NCBI GenBank assembly: GCA_003255025.1
Contig: QANY01008653.1
Location: 579,611-643,610 of the forward strand
DNA: 64,000 nucleotides
Reading direction: 5' to 3'
DNA from: Datisca glomerata
Taxonomy: Eukaryota; Streptophyta; Magnoliopsida; Cucurbitales; Datiscaceae
Position 1 is the stretch's first letter. Each line of letters begins with the position of its first letter. The notes beneath the pieces were generated by a model. It was not told the DNA's origin, did not search any database, and saw only the letters and a list, made by a program, of their open reading frames with translations. Made by a program: the position numbers and the translations under genes. Shown in pieces: positions 45,974-56,744 of the stretch.

Positions 45974-47639
45974 CAGGGGCTATCACCCACACTATTTGAT
46001 GCATATGTTGCGTAGTTTTCTAAAATTAATAAACTTCTACTCGAATAGAAAGGGTGCAAACTTAATGAGTTCAAATTGAGTGAGATAAACTTGTCATACC
46101 AGGAATAATAAGTTATGTGTATGACTTTTTGACATGTGTTATTAATCTCTGAACGTGAATAATAGCCACTAGATAACTGCTGCTTGCCATGTCTCTCCAT
46201 GTTCTCGGAGTGTGTTCTGCAAGTTTGTCACCAGTTGTTATTATGTTCTCAATATATATATATTCTAACTTTATCTTGGTTTGTCTTTTTTCTTTCTAAT
46301 GTGAGAATCTTTGTTAGAATTAATTGTTACTTTGATCCTCATATTTTGTGTGTTTCTAAGATTACCATTGGCATATTTCAATAAAACACTTATTTTTACT
46401 TTCTTTCCTTCATCCTTTTTAGGCAGGCTTAAAGTTTGATTTTTTTAAGGCCTTTAAAAGTGTAAGAGTGTCACACATACAAGAAGAAGAAATAATTTCC
46501 CTTAATTTAGATGTTAGATTGATAATTATGTAAGTGTTCATGTAATTTAGATGTTTCAATTGATGCTAGTTGTTTATATTTGAGTATTCTGATGTGATAT
46601 TATCCCATCTAACAGTTGATCAGATTGTCGAATGTTCACTTCTAAATTTATTGAGTTTCATTTGAAAGACTCCACCTAACACCATGCACTAGAAACGAAT
46701 GGATTTCTTCTGCAAGAAAATGAGTATAGACTTGTTTATTCGTTCAAAGAGACGTATGACTAGTTGATTTTTATTTAGAATAAATATATAAGTATGGATA
46801 TTCAATGTAGCATTTCGACTTGTACTTTTGTGTATAATTTCCGATATATAAAGTAAAATGTTATATATCTCATGATTTATTGATGTGATTAAAATAATGC
46901 ATGTTATTTACTTGCCGAGTCAAGTAAAAATGTTAACATACTTAACGAAAATAAAATAAGCAAAAAGTACTTAGTATAAACAAAGTTTTTATAAACTACT
47001 TGTTCTGACAAAGTAACTTTTATAATTATATTCTAAGAAAATGAACAAGGTAAAAAACTACTTAATATGAGTAAGTACTTTTCATGATTATTGACAAAAA
47101 AATGAATAAAGCAAAAATTATTTGATCTGATTAATAACTTATCTTATACATAAAAAATAATATATAAAATTTATAATATTAATGTTCTTTTTTCTAAACA
47201 ACTTCTATTTATTCTTTGTACGTGAACTGAACTCAACCTCATTCTTAAGTTCATGCAAAGCATGCACCATATCTTATATATTTTTTGCACGTTGTAGCAA
47301 GTAATTATTAAGGTTACTATTGCTAGAATGGTCTGTTTCAGGGAAACATCGGATAAAACACAACATTTGACCATATTCATTGTTAAGGTTGCTATGTATG
47401 TGCACACTAACTTTTGACCGCACATATTTTTTTTTACTTATAATTCATACACAAATCATAGTAAAAAATGCATGTAAAAATAATTAAAACATAAAGCTCC
47501 TTTTAAATTAACAAATATTCACATATTAAGAAATTAAGAAATTATTTGTTTATTGATAAATAAATAACCTCTATAAATTAGTATTTTTTTCTTAGTCTCA
47601 ATAGTATTATTTTACTGCTATCTAGAAAAAAATAGTATT
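45974..47639. other. AT-rich spacer, no gene seen
   Basis: Includes short frames (for example 46184-46384 + and 47171-47425 -) without motifs, (TA)n near 46250, and repeated AAGTACTT-like blocks near 46968-47110. No repeat boundary could be set. Confidence 0.55.
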
Positions 47640-48020
47640 TGACATACCATAATCCGAGGGATCCTCGGAAGCATAAGAGGATTCAGAGGTGTCCCCGTTT
47701 GACGCCCCGGACACAAAATCATTTTGAGAGTCAGAGGCCGAAGACATCCTAAGCTTGAGCAAGGAAAAAATTTGTCAAGAAGAAAGGGAAGATGTGCAAA
47801 AAGGAAGAAACCCCCACCCTATATTTATAAGAGGTCAGGAGTGATCTTGACCGTTTAAGGAAGGTTCAGATAAGTGGCTCAGATCACTGGCCTACGTAGT
47901 AATTAAAGCTTGTAAAGGGAGAGTCACTTCAACACATAGCTATCTGCAGTCTTAAAAAAAGTTATAGTCCTATGAGCCTAGATACCTGAAACTCATAGGA
48001 GCTAGGGGGCAAATGATATA
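47640..48020 (-). mobile_element. Promoter-like region and start of an unrecognised, transposon-type frame
   Basis: On the - strand a TATA-like CTTATAAATATAGGG (about 47817-47831) is followed within 80 bp by an ATG at 47752-47750. The frame opens MSSASDSQNDFVSG and is Ser/Asp/Glu-rich, then decays after about 35 codons near 47640. A TTTGCCCCCTAGCTCC block upstream (about 48000) recalls plant retrotransposon U3 regions. I read it as the 5' remnant of a retroelement; a host gene start cannot be excluded. Confidence 0.35.
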
Positions 48021-48575
48021 TCATAATTCTTACATATAATAATTTCATGAATAGTCTGATCGAAACTTTTGAATGTACGCCTAAGTGTTGAATCTTGATA
48101 CAAATGAAATGATTTATAAGGCGTATTTATTCACTACAAGAAAAACCGTCTATAGTGGCGGTTTTTTTTGTCTTTGGCAGCGGTTCTGACCGCCGCAAAA
48201 AATTTATGTGGCTGTTAGAAAACCATCGTCAAATCGACCGCCATAAAGATTTTTGGCGGTGGTTTTTCCAACCATCGGAGGGCCGCCACCAAAATGCACA
48301 TTTTTCGATGGTTATTTTATTCTATGCCGGCGCTGGGTTCTAAAAAAAGATATATGGCGGCGGTTACCAAAATAAACCATTAAATGGGCACTCTTAATTA
48401 TATTCCCTTTCCCTTCAAGTTCAAGTATAACATCCGTCATACTTACCTTTGAGCTGTTTATATCAATGTAGCTTCCCACCATATTTACAACAATATACTT
48501 CACAGGTGGAAACCAAAGGAAACCATTAAATGGACACTCTTAAGTCCTAACAAAAAAATAAGGGTGAAGGGGAGA

Positions 48576-49175
48576 TCACATCTCAACAACCACTTTTGCC
48601 TGATTGGAAATGACTTCAGAAAGGGTACCGCGAGTCCACCTCTTCAACATTAGGAGAATCCACAGACTCCTTCTGACTAGTTCATTCCATTGAATGGACC
48701 CATCTTGAATTACCTGCTCACATGTACATTACACTAGCAAATAATCAAACATTTGTATTTTGGAAATTCAATCTATAACACTACCAGAAAAAGTTTCTAT
48801 CTTCTCATTCTCTCTCTCTCTCTCTCTTTAACCCCTATATTACAATAATACTACTCAATATAATAACTAATAAGTATCTGTATAGAAGTAATATATTAAT
48901 ATATTAATTAGGTTTATGAGACATTGACGTCTAAAAATCAGTCATGTAAGCGTACCAAGTCAGTTGCAGATTAGATCATACTCTCCAGCATAAACAAGTA
49001 ACTGGATCCCATCCTCAAGAAGAGCTGGAATACCCACTTCAAAATTTCTCATCCAGTATACCAGCATGGCCCAACACACAGTAGGACTGCATGAGACAAA
49101 GTGCATGTCCCCCTCCAAGAGCATCCCTCACTAATTTCTGCTTCAAGAATTTCTCCATGTTTGAAAGGCAAAAAA
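48576..49175 (-). pseudogene. Captured serine carboxypeptidase (S10) C-terminal fragment
   Basis: Two - strand exon remnants. The upstream one (about 49175-48956) reads NMEKFLKQKLVRDALG, shifts frame, then gives VSCSPTVCWAM, YWMRNFEVGIPALLEDGI and LLVYAGEYDLICN; a TGA replaces Trp before LG and a GT donor. The second (48713-48576) begins after an AG acceptor with NSRWVHSMEW, hits a stop, and in another frame ends MLKRWTRGTLSEV and a natural stop. This is the C-terminal part of SCPL48/49-like vacuolar or secreted carboxypeptidases. The Asp of the Ser-Asp-His triad lies in YDLICN; the stretch with the catalytic His (GHMVP) is deleted and the Ser part was never captured. Retained exon borders indicate capture at DNA level by the CACTA element. 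Confidence 0.8.
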
Positions 49176-49666
49176 TGAATATTCAGTTCAATCAGAAAGA
49201 CAAAAAAAACATTTCATTATAATCACAACAAATCAAGAAATAATATACGAGATTGTCAACAAGCTGAAGAGCAATGCATTTTGTTATAAAAAAGTTTTCT
49301 ATCGAGATTCTTTTTTCTTTTTCATCTTTTCTATATTACTTGGAACATTTTGTTTTTGTCACACCTGCAAATTGAAAAGACAATGGGAAATTAAGTCTAA
49401 GAAAACCTTAAGGCATGAGGCTTTAACCTCCATAGAAACATGATCACAAACAGAAAACAAAGAGGATTTGCTATGAAACAACACAAATTTATGAATAATG
49501 ACCAACCAAATGAGTTTATCCCAACCAGTAAAGCATTCATCACACAAACCTGACGCCACCACCTGCTAATGACTAGCCATAAAAGTGCTTCACTTTTCTC
49601 ACAAACTCTTAAATTTGAAAGAGTATAGGAGAGTGCTATAAAAGACCAAACTAGTAAATTTTATAC

Positions 49667-49741
49667 CTGGACAAAGCTGTAAAGACCAGGAATTGACATA
49701 AGATCAGCCCCTATAAGCTTTAGCCCAAAATCAATGTGCGA
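49667..49741 (-). other. Second exon-like segment inside the CACTA element
   Basis: A 75-base - strand segment between TTGCAG and GTATAA translates without stops as 25 codons beginning SHIDFGLKLIGADLMSI. Length divisible by three and both splice sites present suggest an exon from a host gene. It does not match carboxypeptidase sequence I know, so it may come from a second donor gene. Confidence 0.35.
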
Positions 49742-50489
49742 CTGCAATTATAAAATATGAAAATATAATGAAACCTTAAAAAACAGGAAAAACCTCACAA
49801 CAATCAGAGATGAATTTCATATCAAAACACACCTCGTGAGAAAAAACCGTTAACTCTGATATAGTAGAAATCAAAGTGGGAGAAAGCCGGGAGACATAAC
49901 TGAGAGGGAGAAAAAGCTGTGATACCTCAAGCCAAAGATGAGAGAGAAAGCTGAGAGAGAGAGCTGCGTGGAGAAGCTTCGAAAGAACGAGCTATGAGAG
50001 AGAGAGAGAGAGTTGCGAGAGCTGAGAGAAATCTTGCTCAAAAATCTTCCACGAGATGAGAGAGAGAGAGAGAGTTTCATCGAGAGAGTTTATGTGAGAA
50101 CTTGGCGGAGATAGGTTTTGGCGAAAGGGATTTCGAAGACAGGGAGAGAAAGGGAAACCTGAGATAGGGTATGCCTATGGTAGATCTCTCATGGGGGTTA
50201 AGGTAAAATAACCCCTAATCCCGGACATCGTCGTTTAGCTTTCAAAATGAAAGCAAAACGACGTCGTTTAATATAATAATATTTTGATATCTTTTTCCGG
50301 TGGTTTACTAACCGTTGGGAAATGTCAAAATGTAATTTTTTGTGGCGATTTTGAGAAAATCGCCTCTAAAGATAAATTTTCGCAGCAATTTTACAAACCG
50401 CCACCAATGACTTTTACTGGCTTTTTCGACAGCGGTTGCATCAACCACCGCCATAAAAGTGCCGACATAGCTCCATTTCTCTTGTAGAG

Positions 50490-51600
50490 ATTAATAGTAA
50501 AAGAGGAGTCCCAGTAGCCATATGCCAGGAAAGCTAGTCCCTAAAGAAAGGAGACCTGTCAGGCCGAGGTCCCTAAATGAAGGAAACCTCGACGTTAGAC
50601 TGAGGTCTTTAAAGGAAGGAGACCTTAGCGTCAGGATGAGGTCCCTAAATGAATGAGAGCTCACGTCAGGCCGAGGTCCCTCAAGATAGGAGACGTCAGT
50701 GTCAGGCGGAGATCACTAAGGGAAAAAGACCTTAGCACTGAACCAAGGTCCCTCCCACCATAATAAAATTGGGTTTTAGCCCGAGTGTCTGTGATAGATC
50801 TAAGATATGTCATTAATATAAAGGGGAAAAATCTCTGTAAAGAGTGACTGAACAACTAGTTAGGAGCTAGAATGACCCATTAGCAAAGTTTCGTAATAGT
50901 AAGGTCTCAAAAGAATTAGAGATCTTAGTCGTGTCATTAGCAAAGTTTCGTAATAGTAACGCCTAAGTCCTAGAAGAAGAGAAGGAGAGAAGGAGAAAGT
51001 ATGAAAGTGAGTTAATCTTATCGTGGCAAATAGGGATTGGCCGAAGCGCGAATACCGCCAATGGGACAGTTCGTCGTTAGCCGCATTAATAACATCTTAA
51101 CTAATAAGAATCCAACACGAATAACTTAATATCAAATATCTGAAGTCAAGTACAAATTAGTCTGACTCCAACAGAATGTTTATAGCAAAAAGACCAATGG
51201 TTGAGCTCTAGGTCAATACTCCTTAGTACAATAATGAGCTAGACTGACCGATGACATCAGCCATCGTCAGGTCATACCCTTCATGAGCCAATAAGTTGAG
51301 GTGAGAGACTGGAAGAACTCCAATGTCGTGCCTTATTAGAGGAGCAGAGAAAGAATAGATGTTATTGGAGGATTAGAGATATCGTATAGTAATTCCAAAG
51401 CTCCAATCAAACTAGCCCACATTATAAATAGGTGGGATATCATGGTGAAAGGTATGCAATGGGCTTCCTACAACTCTTCTCACTTGTTTATTCCATTATG
51501 TTCTAACTTAATCTTCGGAGGGGCAGTAAGAGGACCACCCCTTACTTGGTTATCTAGTTACCTACCCCTTTTGCAGGTAATGAAGGACAATATCAAAAAA
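50490..51600 (+). mobile_element. LTR (U3-R-U5 type) of a gypsy-like element
   Basis: Contains five or six copies of a roughly 43-bp U3 repeat (50525-50755), two copies of ATTAGCAAAGTTTCGTAATAGTAA (50879 and 50938), a TATA-like CACATTATAAATAGGTGGG (51418-51436), and a CTTCGGAGGGGCAGTAAGAGG segment like CTTCGGAGGGGTAAAAGTAGA at 2184. The CACTA element sits at its left edge. No internal domains. The right end is near 51590. Confidence 0.5.
50525..50755 (+). repeat. Tandem repeat of about 43 bp in the LTR U3
   Basis: Units share GTCAGGCCGAGGTCCCTAAA followed by a GGAAGGAGACCT-like block. Five to six decayed copies follow each other. Such arrays are common in retrotransposon U3 regions and may hold enhancer sites; function here is not shown. 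Confidence 0.75.
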
Positions 51601-51974
51601 TGAAGATTCTCCTCTCTTTTGCCTAAAATATTTCACTAATTTCTTTTGTTTAGTCTGATCATCATCTCATCATTATTCATCTAAAATCTCCTTAAAACAG
51701 TATTATTTTACTGAGGTTTTAAAGTAATCAGATATTATTATTCTTATCGTGTCAAGCAATTATATTATTTTATATAGTTTTTGAAAATAAACACATATTT
51801 GTTAGTATTTTTTATGGCATCAGTATTTAATCATTTATATTAATCCAAAGGCATGAAGACAATGACAATGATTTTGGGACAAGATATGGAAATGTCCCTT
51901 TAAAAGGTTCATCACAAATGGAATGACAATGATCGGACGGTGGTGATTTGGTGCAAAGTATGGAAGCCCAGCAC

Positions 51975-52000
51975 CTATAGCCCATAAAAGCTCCTCTCTT
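51975..52000 (+). promoter_or_regulatory. Possible TATA region of the LCBK2-like gene
   Basis: CCATAAAAGCTCC at about 51982 with a CT-rich run just after it, about 200 bp before the ATG at 52188. It fits plant core promoter spacing only if the 5' UTR is about 170 bp. Weak. Confidence 0.3.
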
Positions 52001-52187
52001 TCTCTACTTCACCGCCTAGTGTCGTAAACGATGACATTAACTTAACTAATTAACGTCCTTTATTAGCTCATTTAAAGCTGTTTTATGGTGCGTCTGAAAT
52101 CGGATCACTGATTGTTTATCAGAAATCCATAGTAATCAAGCATTTATGCTAGTTAGCTAAGGAAGATTAACCAGATTATTTTTTGAA

Positions 52188-55105
52188 ATGATGTGCCATC
52201 ATTATCAGATTGCATTGGGAGGAGTGGGAGTGAGAGATTCAATGACGATGAAATCCTTTGTTTTAAGAGCTGAGCAACCCATGGCACCTGATCTTTTCGC
52301 TGACCGTTCGGTTTTACGCGGTGGGTCCTCCTCTTCTGGCCGTCGGGATCTTGTTTTCATTGTCAATCCCAAAGGTTTTTTTGTTCCTTCCTTTTTCTCT
52401 TCTTTTTCCCCTGTTTGGTAGCTAGGTCAATTTAGCTATTTAAGAGTGAAAATTTGGGAAGTGAGATTTCCTTATTGTGCGGGAAACAAGGCCGTTTCGG
52501 AGTTTGAGGTTTATTATTATTGGAGATTAATTATTCTGTGTTATGTAATCTACCTAACATGTTCAGTTTTTTTAGCAAGAATTTGGTTTTATCTTAAATT
52601 GTTTTTACTTTATATAATGCATTTTGCAGGTGCCAATGGGAGGACTGGTAAGGAATGGAAGAAGCTGCTTCCATATCTACGAACTCGCTTAAGTACAGAG
52701 TACAATGTGAGCCTTCTGTTTAATTAATTGTCATTTATCTTAATTTTTGCCTCCAAATCTTTTGGTTTGTTTGTTCTAGTCCTCTCTTCCAATAAAATCT
52801 TGTTTCTTTATGTCTTGAACTTGAAGTAAGCTTATCCCCTGAAACAACGTAAAAAGACCTTTGACCCTGTATTGGTTCATTGATTTTATTTTTGGACTTT
52901 TCCGTTCTTGCATGCTATTAATATGTGACTAGAAAATTATTAATGTTGTGTTGTCACTCTCTTGTTAATAAATTCTCCAATACTTAATCAACCTCGTTTT
53001 TGTGTTTTAGTGGAGTGTGATTGCACGTAAGATAAAGAGAGTAGAAGGAATTAGATTTTTCATATCAATCAGATAATAAGTGCATTTACCATTCCAATGT
53101 ATTCAACATGTTTTTTATGTTTTCTATATAGGCTTGTTTGAGTTTGTATGTAATCAACAATTGAAGAACCTTTACATTTTGTCCAGATATGTGAATCTTT
53201 GACTTCAGGTCCTTCTCATGCTATTGACATAACAAGAGAGGTATTGGATCCCATATTTTTTTAGCTGAACTTGATATAGGCTTCATCTTTAAGGATTGTT
53301 ATTAATTTATTTATTATGTTTCTATCGGATGGTATGCAGGCTATACGTGAAGGTGCTGATGCTGTGGTTGCGGTTGGAGGGGATGGAACTCTTCATGAGG
53401 TGCAACTTTGTTAAGACTGGATTTGTATTTACTTTATTATTACTGGGAGGGTTCTTCATACAACGCTGGTGGGTAAAACAATGTTTGAGTTTAAAAGGTT
53501 CTGTAACATCTAAATGGGATAAGGACAAACATTCAGTTTTTAATTGCACATGGAGGTCACTCATCTTCTTTGGTTGAAATGGCAGGTAGTTAATGGCTTC
53601 TTTTGGGCCGGCAAACCTGTTACTAATCATGATAGAGAAGCTACTCACTCAACTGCTCTTGGAGTAAGTGATACCAGCTATCATATGGTAGTCTTATTTT
53701 GCTGTTAGCATGAGCTAAATAATTATGTTGTGCTCTCTTCTGCAGCTTATTCCCTTAGGGACTGGGTCAGATTTTGCTAGAACATTTGGCTGGTTAGTTC
53801 ATGCTACGCAATTATTTTTCACTTTATAAGAGCTTTTTATGATGTATTACCTTCCCTAAACCATTAAGCATAGCACCCATTTTTGCTTTAATCAGGAAAA
53901 ATGATCCTTACGAAGCCATTGAACGGATAGATAAAGGTACTATTGTTAGTTTTATTCTTCTTCTTTTCTTGTCAGGTACTTGTGGATTTAAGAACTAAGG
54001 CACATTGACTAACTAGTTACAATTGTCCAAAAGCTTTTTCCTTGATGATCTAAAGAAGGGGTTTTGCAGGATTAAGGTCACGTGTTGATGTGGGTATTAT
54101 AAATGGAGAAGATGGAGAATCTCATTATTTCATAAATGTTGCTGACATTCATTTGTAAGGTTAATTTGTAAATTACTAAACTTCGGTTGAACAAGGATTC
54201 ATGTTACTTTCAAAAGTGTCGTATATTGTTGTCTTTTTGCAGGAGTGCAAAGGCTGGTTTTTACGCCTCTAGATATAAAAGATTCGGAAACTTATGTTAT
54301 GTGCTTGGTTCTTTGCAAGCCTTCATGGGGCACCATAATCAGGACCTTAAAGTGAAGGTCAGATTCTTATTATAGAAGTGAATATTCATATAACAGCATA
54401 TCTACTGTACATTTCAACTCAATCAAATGCTTTTAATTTAGGTTGATGACGGTGAGTGGAAAGTGTATTCTCAAGTGACAGCCTTTTGCATTGGAAATGC
54501 GAAATACTTTGGTGGTGGCATGAAGATTACGCCTAACGCTGACCCTCGCGGTGGAAATTTTGAGGTGTGTTTTTTCTCCTTTGTACCATCTTTAATGGTT
54601 CCCAACAATTCGTTACCATCACCTACTGCTTTAGCAATCTGTATACAATCATTTATGCACATCTAATGCAGGTTGTGATTCTTCAAAACTTCAAGTGGTA
54701 TGACTTCATTCTGAAATTACATAAACTGTACAACGGAACACATTTATTGGTGAAGAATGTATCTTCAATAAGGTGGGTCCTCTCTTGAATTATTTGGCTT
54801 TCCAATTTTAATTTTTGATAAACTCCTATAAGACCGGCTGATAAAATGATGAGGAAAATCTAAACCTGTAGGTTTTCATGATCATACTCCCTCCTCCTTA
54901 AACATCCTCAAGATTTTATTTTGCAATTTCTTTTCTGATGAGAACTTTGACTTCCATATGTTGTTGATATTGCAGTGCCCATTCAATTGAAGTGGAAGAC
55001 ATTTCAGGCAGTGGAAGTATATATGTTCAATCTGATGGAGAACATTTGGGATTTCTCCCCAGAAAATTCTACATTTTACCTGCTGCTATTGAGATGATAT
55101 GCTGA
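52188..55105 (+). CDS. LCBK2: Sphingoid long-chain-base kinase, LCBK2-like (DAGK catalytic domain)
   Basis: Predicted to phosphorylate sphingoid long-chain bases with ATP, giving lipid signals; the Arabidopsis relative is called mitochondrial. Twelve exons: 52188-52374, 52630-52706, 53187-53240, 53340-53399, 53586-53663, 53746-53792, 53896-53936, 54070-54154, 54243-54357, 54442-54564, 54672-54772, 54976-55105. They total 1098 nt (365 residues), every phase joins, and all introns are GT...AG. The DAGK-type ATP-binding fold shows VNPKGANGRTG (residues 59-69), [15 protein letters not shown] (116-130, the GGDGT nucleotide loop) and [10 protein letters not shown] (155-164). C-terminal blocks include [16 protein letters not shown] and DGEHLGFLP. 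Residues 1-50 lack acidic clusters and could be a targeting leader; a second Met lies at residue 2. Length and exon layout fit the At2g46090 family. A poly(A) AATAAA lies near 55373. Confidence 0.88.
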
Positions 55106-55652
55106 TGGACATCTTCTCTGCAGAATACCAAGTACCATTTTTGCCTTTGCTCGATTGCTCCTCTTCTTCCATTCATAGACAGACAACTTTCAATGGTTAG
55201 CTGTATCAACGGAGACAGCAACTAAAGCCGCAAAATTTATCTTGTATAATTAATTAGCTAGTAAAAAGGCCGGTACTACTGTCTGTTTCATGTGTAATCG
55301 TTGTTTTTCGTTTTAAGGGGGAATTCCGATTCGTATTAATGTATCAATATGTATGATTTAGATCTTTTGAAGAATAAACATGGCCGCCATTTTTGTAAGA
55401 GATTAACAAATAAAGAGCCAGTAATCTATTGTTGGTCTCTTTATGCAAAGATTTGATAATCTATGATTAATGTTATTTTTGTACATTGCCTTGCCATTAA
55501 TATATGTGTTAATGGTATTTTGAATGAATGAATTGACACTTTTCTATTGGAAAAGGGATTTGAATATTTTTATTTTCTGGTGGCTATCATTCACTGTGTG
55601 GATAATCAAAAGATACCCACTCTTTGTCACTCTGTGGTGTGTGTGTGAGTGA

Positions 55653-56744
55653 ATGGCAAATGCCTTGTCCTTCACGTCCTTTCTTCCCCACCACAGTTCT
55701 AAGCATCAGTCACTCGTACTTCGACCAAATTACAACCCCAAATTCTGCAGAATTCGTTGCAATGGAGAGAATCAAGTGAGCAATTCATCCAAAAATAAAG
55801 AATCTGAATCCGAGAATGCGCTGCTCAAGGTTGCTTGGTATGGCTCTGAGCTTCTCGGAATTGCTGCTTCCTTTCTCCGACCTCCTTCAAATGTCAAACC
55901 TCCTGATATGGCAGTTCAGCTCGAAAGAGATGTGTTAGGAGCTGTTGATCGTTCTGTAATTGTTGAAACCATAAAGACAGATTATGGAAGATCGTATTTC
56001 GTCACAGGTTTGGGATGCACACCAAATGTTTGTGATTAATCCTGAATGGACTTTTATTGTCATTGAACTTGGTAACATTTTCATGATCAGGGAACCTGAC
56101 TCTTGATGCATATGAAGACGACTGTGAATTTGCTGATCCAGCTGGTTCATTCAAAGGCCTTGGTCGTTTCAAAAGGAACTGCACAAATTTCGGTTCCCTC
56201 ATAGAGAAATCAAACATGAAGCTTACAAAGTGGGAGGACCTTGAGGTGAGATTGATACATAATTACTCGTCCTGAAGTATACATATGCCTTTGGGTGTTG
56301 AGTGCAAAAGTGTTGAATAGATATATATTTTTTGAGTACAGGACAAGGGAGTTGGACACTGGAAGTTTAGTTGTATCATGTCTTTTCCTTGGCGGCCAAT
56401 TCTATCTGGTATGTTCTTCTCCAGTTCATATCTAATCCTTAAAAAACTAATGCACTATTGAAAAAGGAATCATTTTTACAATAATATCGTTTTTTTTGTG
56501 GTTGTCGCAGCAACTGGATACACAGAGTATTATTTTGATGCTCGTTCCGGGAAAGTATGCAGGTACGGAATAGAAAGAGAAACTATTCGAGATTACAAGT
56601 TCTTTTTTTCTCCTTTTTTTCCTCCAACTCTTTTGTATGAAATATTTCAGGCATGTTGAGAACTGGAATGTTCCCAAAATGGCTCTGTTAAAGCAACTGC
56701 TGAGACCCACCAGATGGTTTTGGCGTCAGAGAACTTGTAGTTAA
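55653..56744 (+). CDS. Plastid-type DUF2358 (SnoaL-like fold) protein
   Basis: Five exons, 55653-56007, 56091-56245, 56342-56408, 56511-56562 and 56651-56744, total 723 nt and 240 residues, with consistent phases and GT...AG introns. Residues 1 to about 45 are rich in Ser, His, Pro and Arg with few acids, as in a chloroplast transit peptide. The conserved part starts near residue 75 and includes LERDVLGAVDRS, DYGRSYFVTG, LTLDAYEDDCEFADPAGSFKG, KFSCIMSFPWRPILSATGYTEYYFD and HVENWNVP. This pattern (helical start, DP.GSF.G, W.....YP.L...G...Y....GK...H...W) matches DUF2358 proteins of plants and cyanobacteria. Their function is not established; the fold resembles small alpha+beta ligand-binding domains. 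It starts 548 bp after the LCBK2-like stop on the same strand and is probably transcribed separately. Intact. Confidence 0.85.

Larger units (their letters stand above)
48132..50489. mobile_element. Non-autonomous CACTA element, 2358 bp
   Basis: Begins CACTACAAGAAAAACC and ends CTCTTGTAGAG, inverted copies of the CACTA terminus with one decayed base pair at the right tip. Flanked by the 3-bp duplication ATT (48129-48131 and 50490-50492), as expected for this superfamily. Subterminal GGCGGTNGTTTTT-type and CCGCCAC-type motifs are dense within 230 bp of each end, in opposite orientations; CACTA transposases bind such repeats. No TNP1 or TNP2 frame is present. Inside are a serine carboxypeptidase fragment (48576-49175), another exon-like piece (49667-49741) and (GA)n tracts (49990-50075). 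Confidence 0.85.

Noticed and set aside
53296..53577. 93-codon frame in the LCBK2-like gene
   Set aside because: It crosses exon 4 in a different frame and reads into an intron; the exon phases support the kinase frame.
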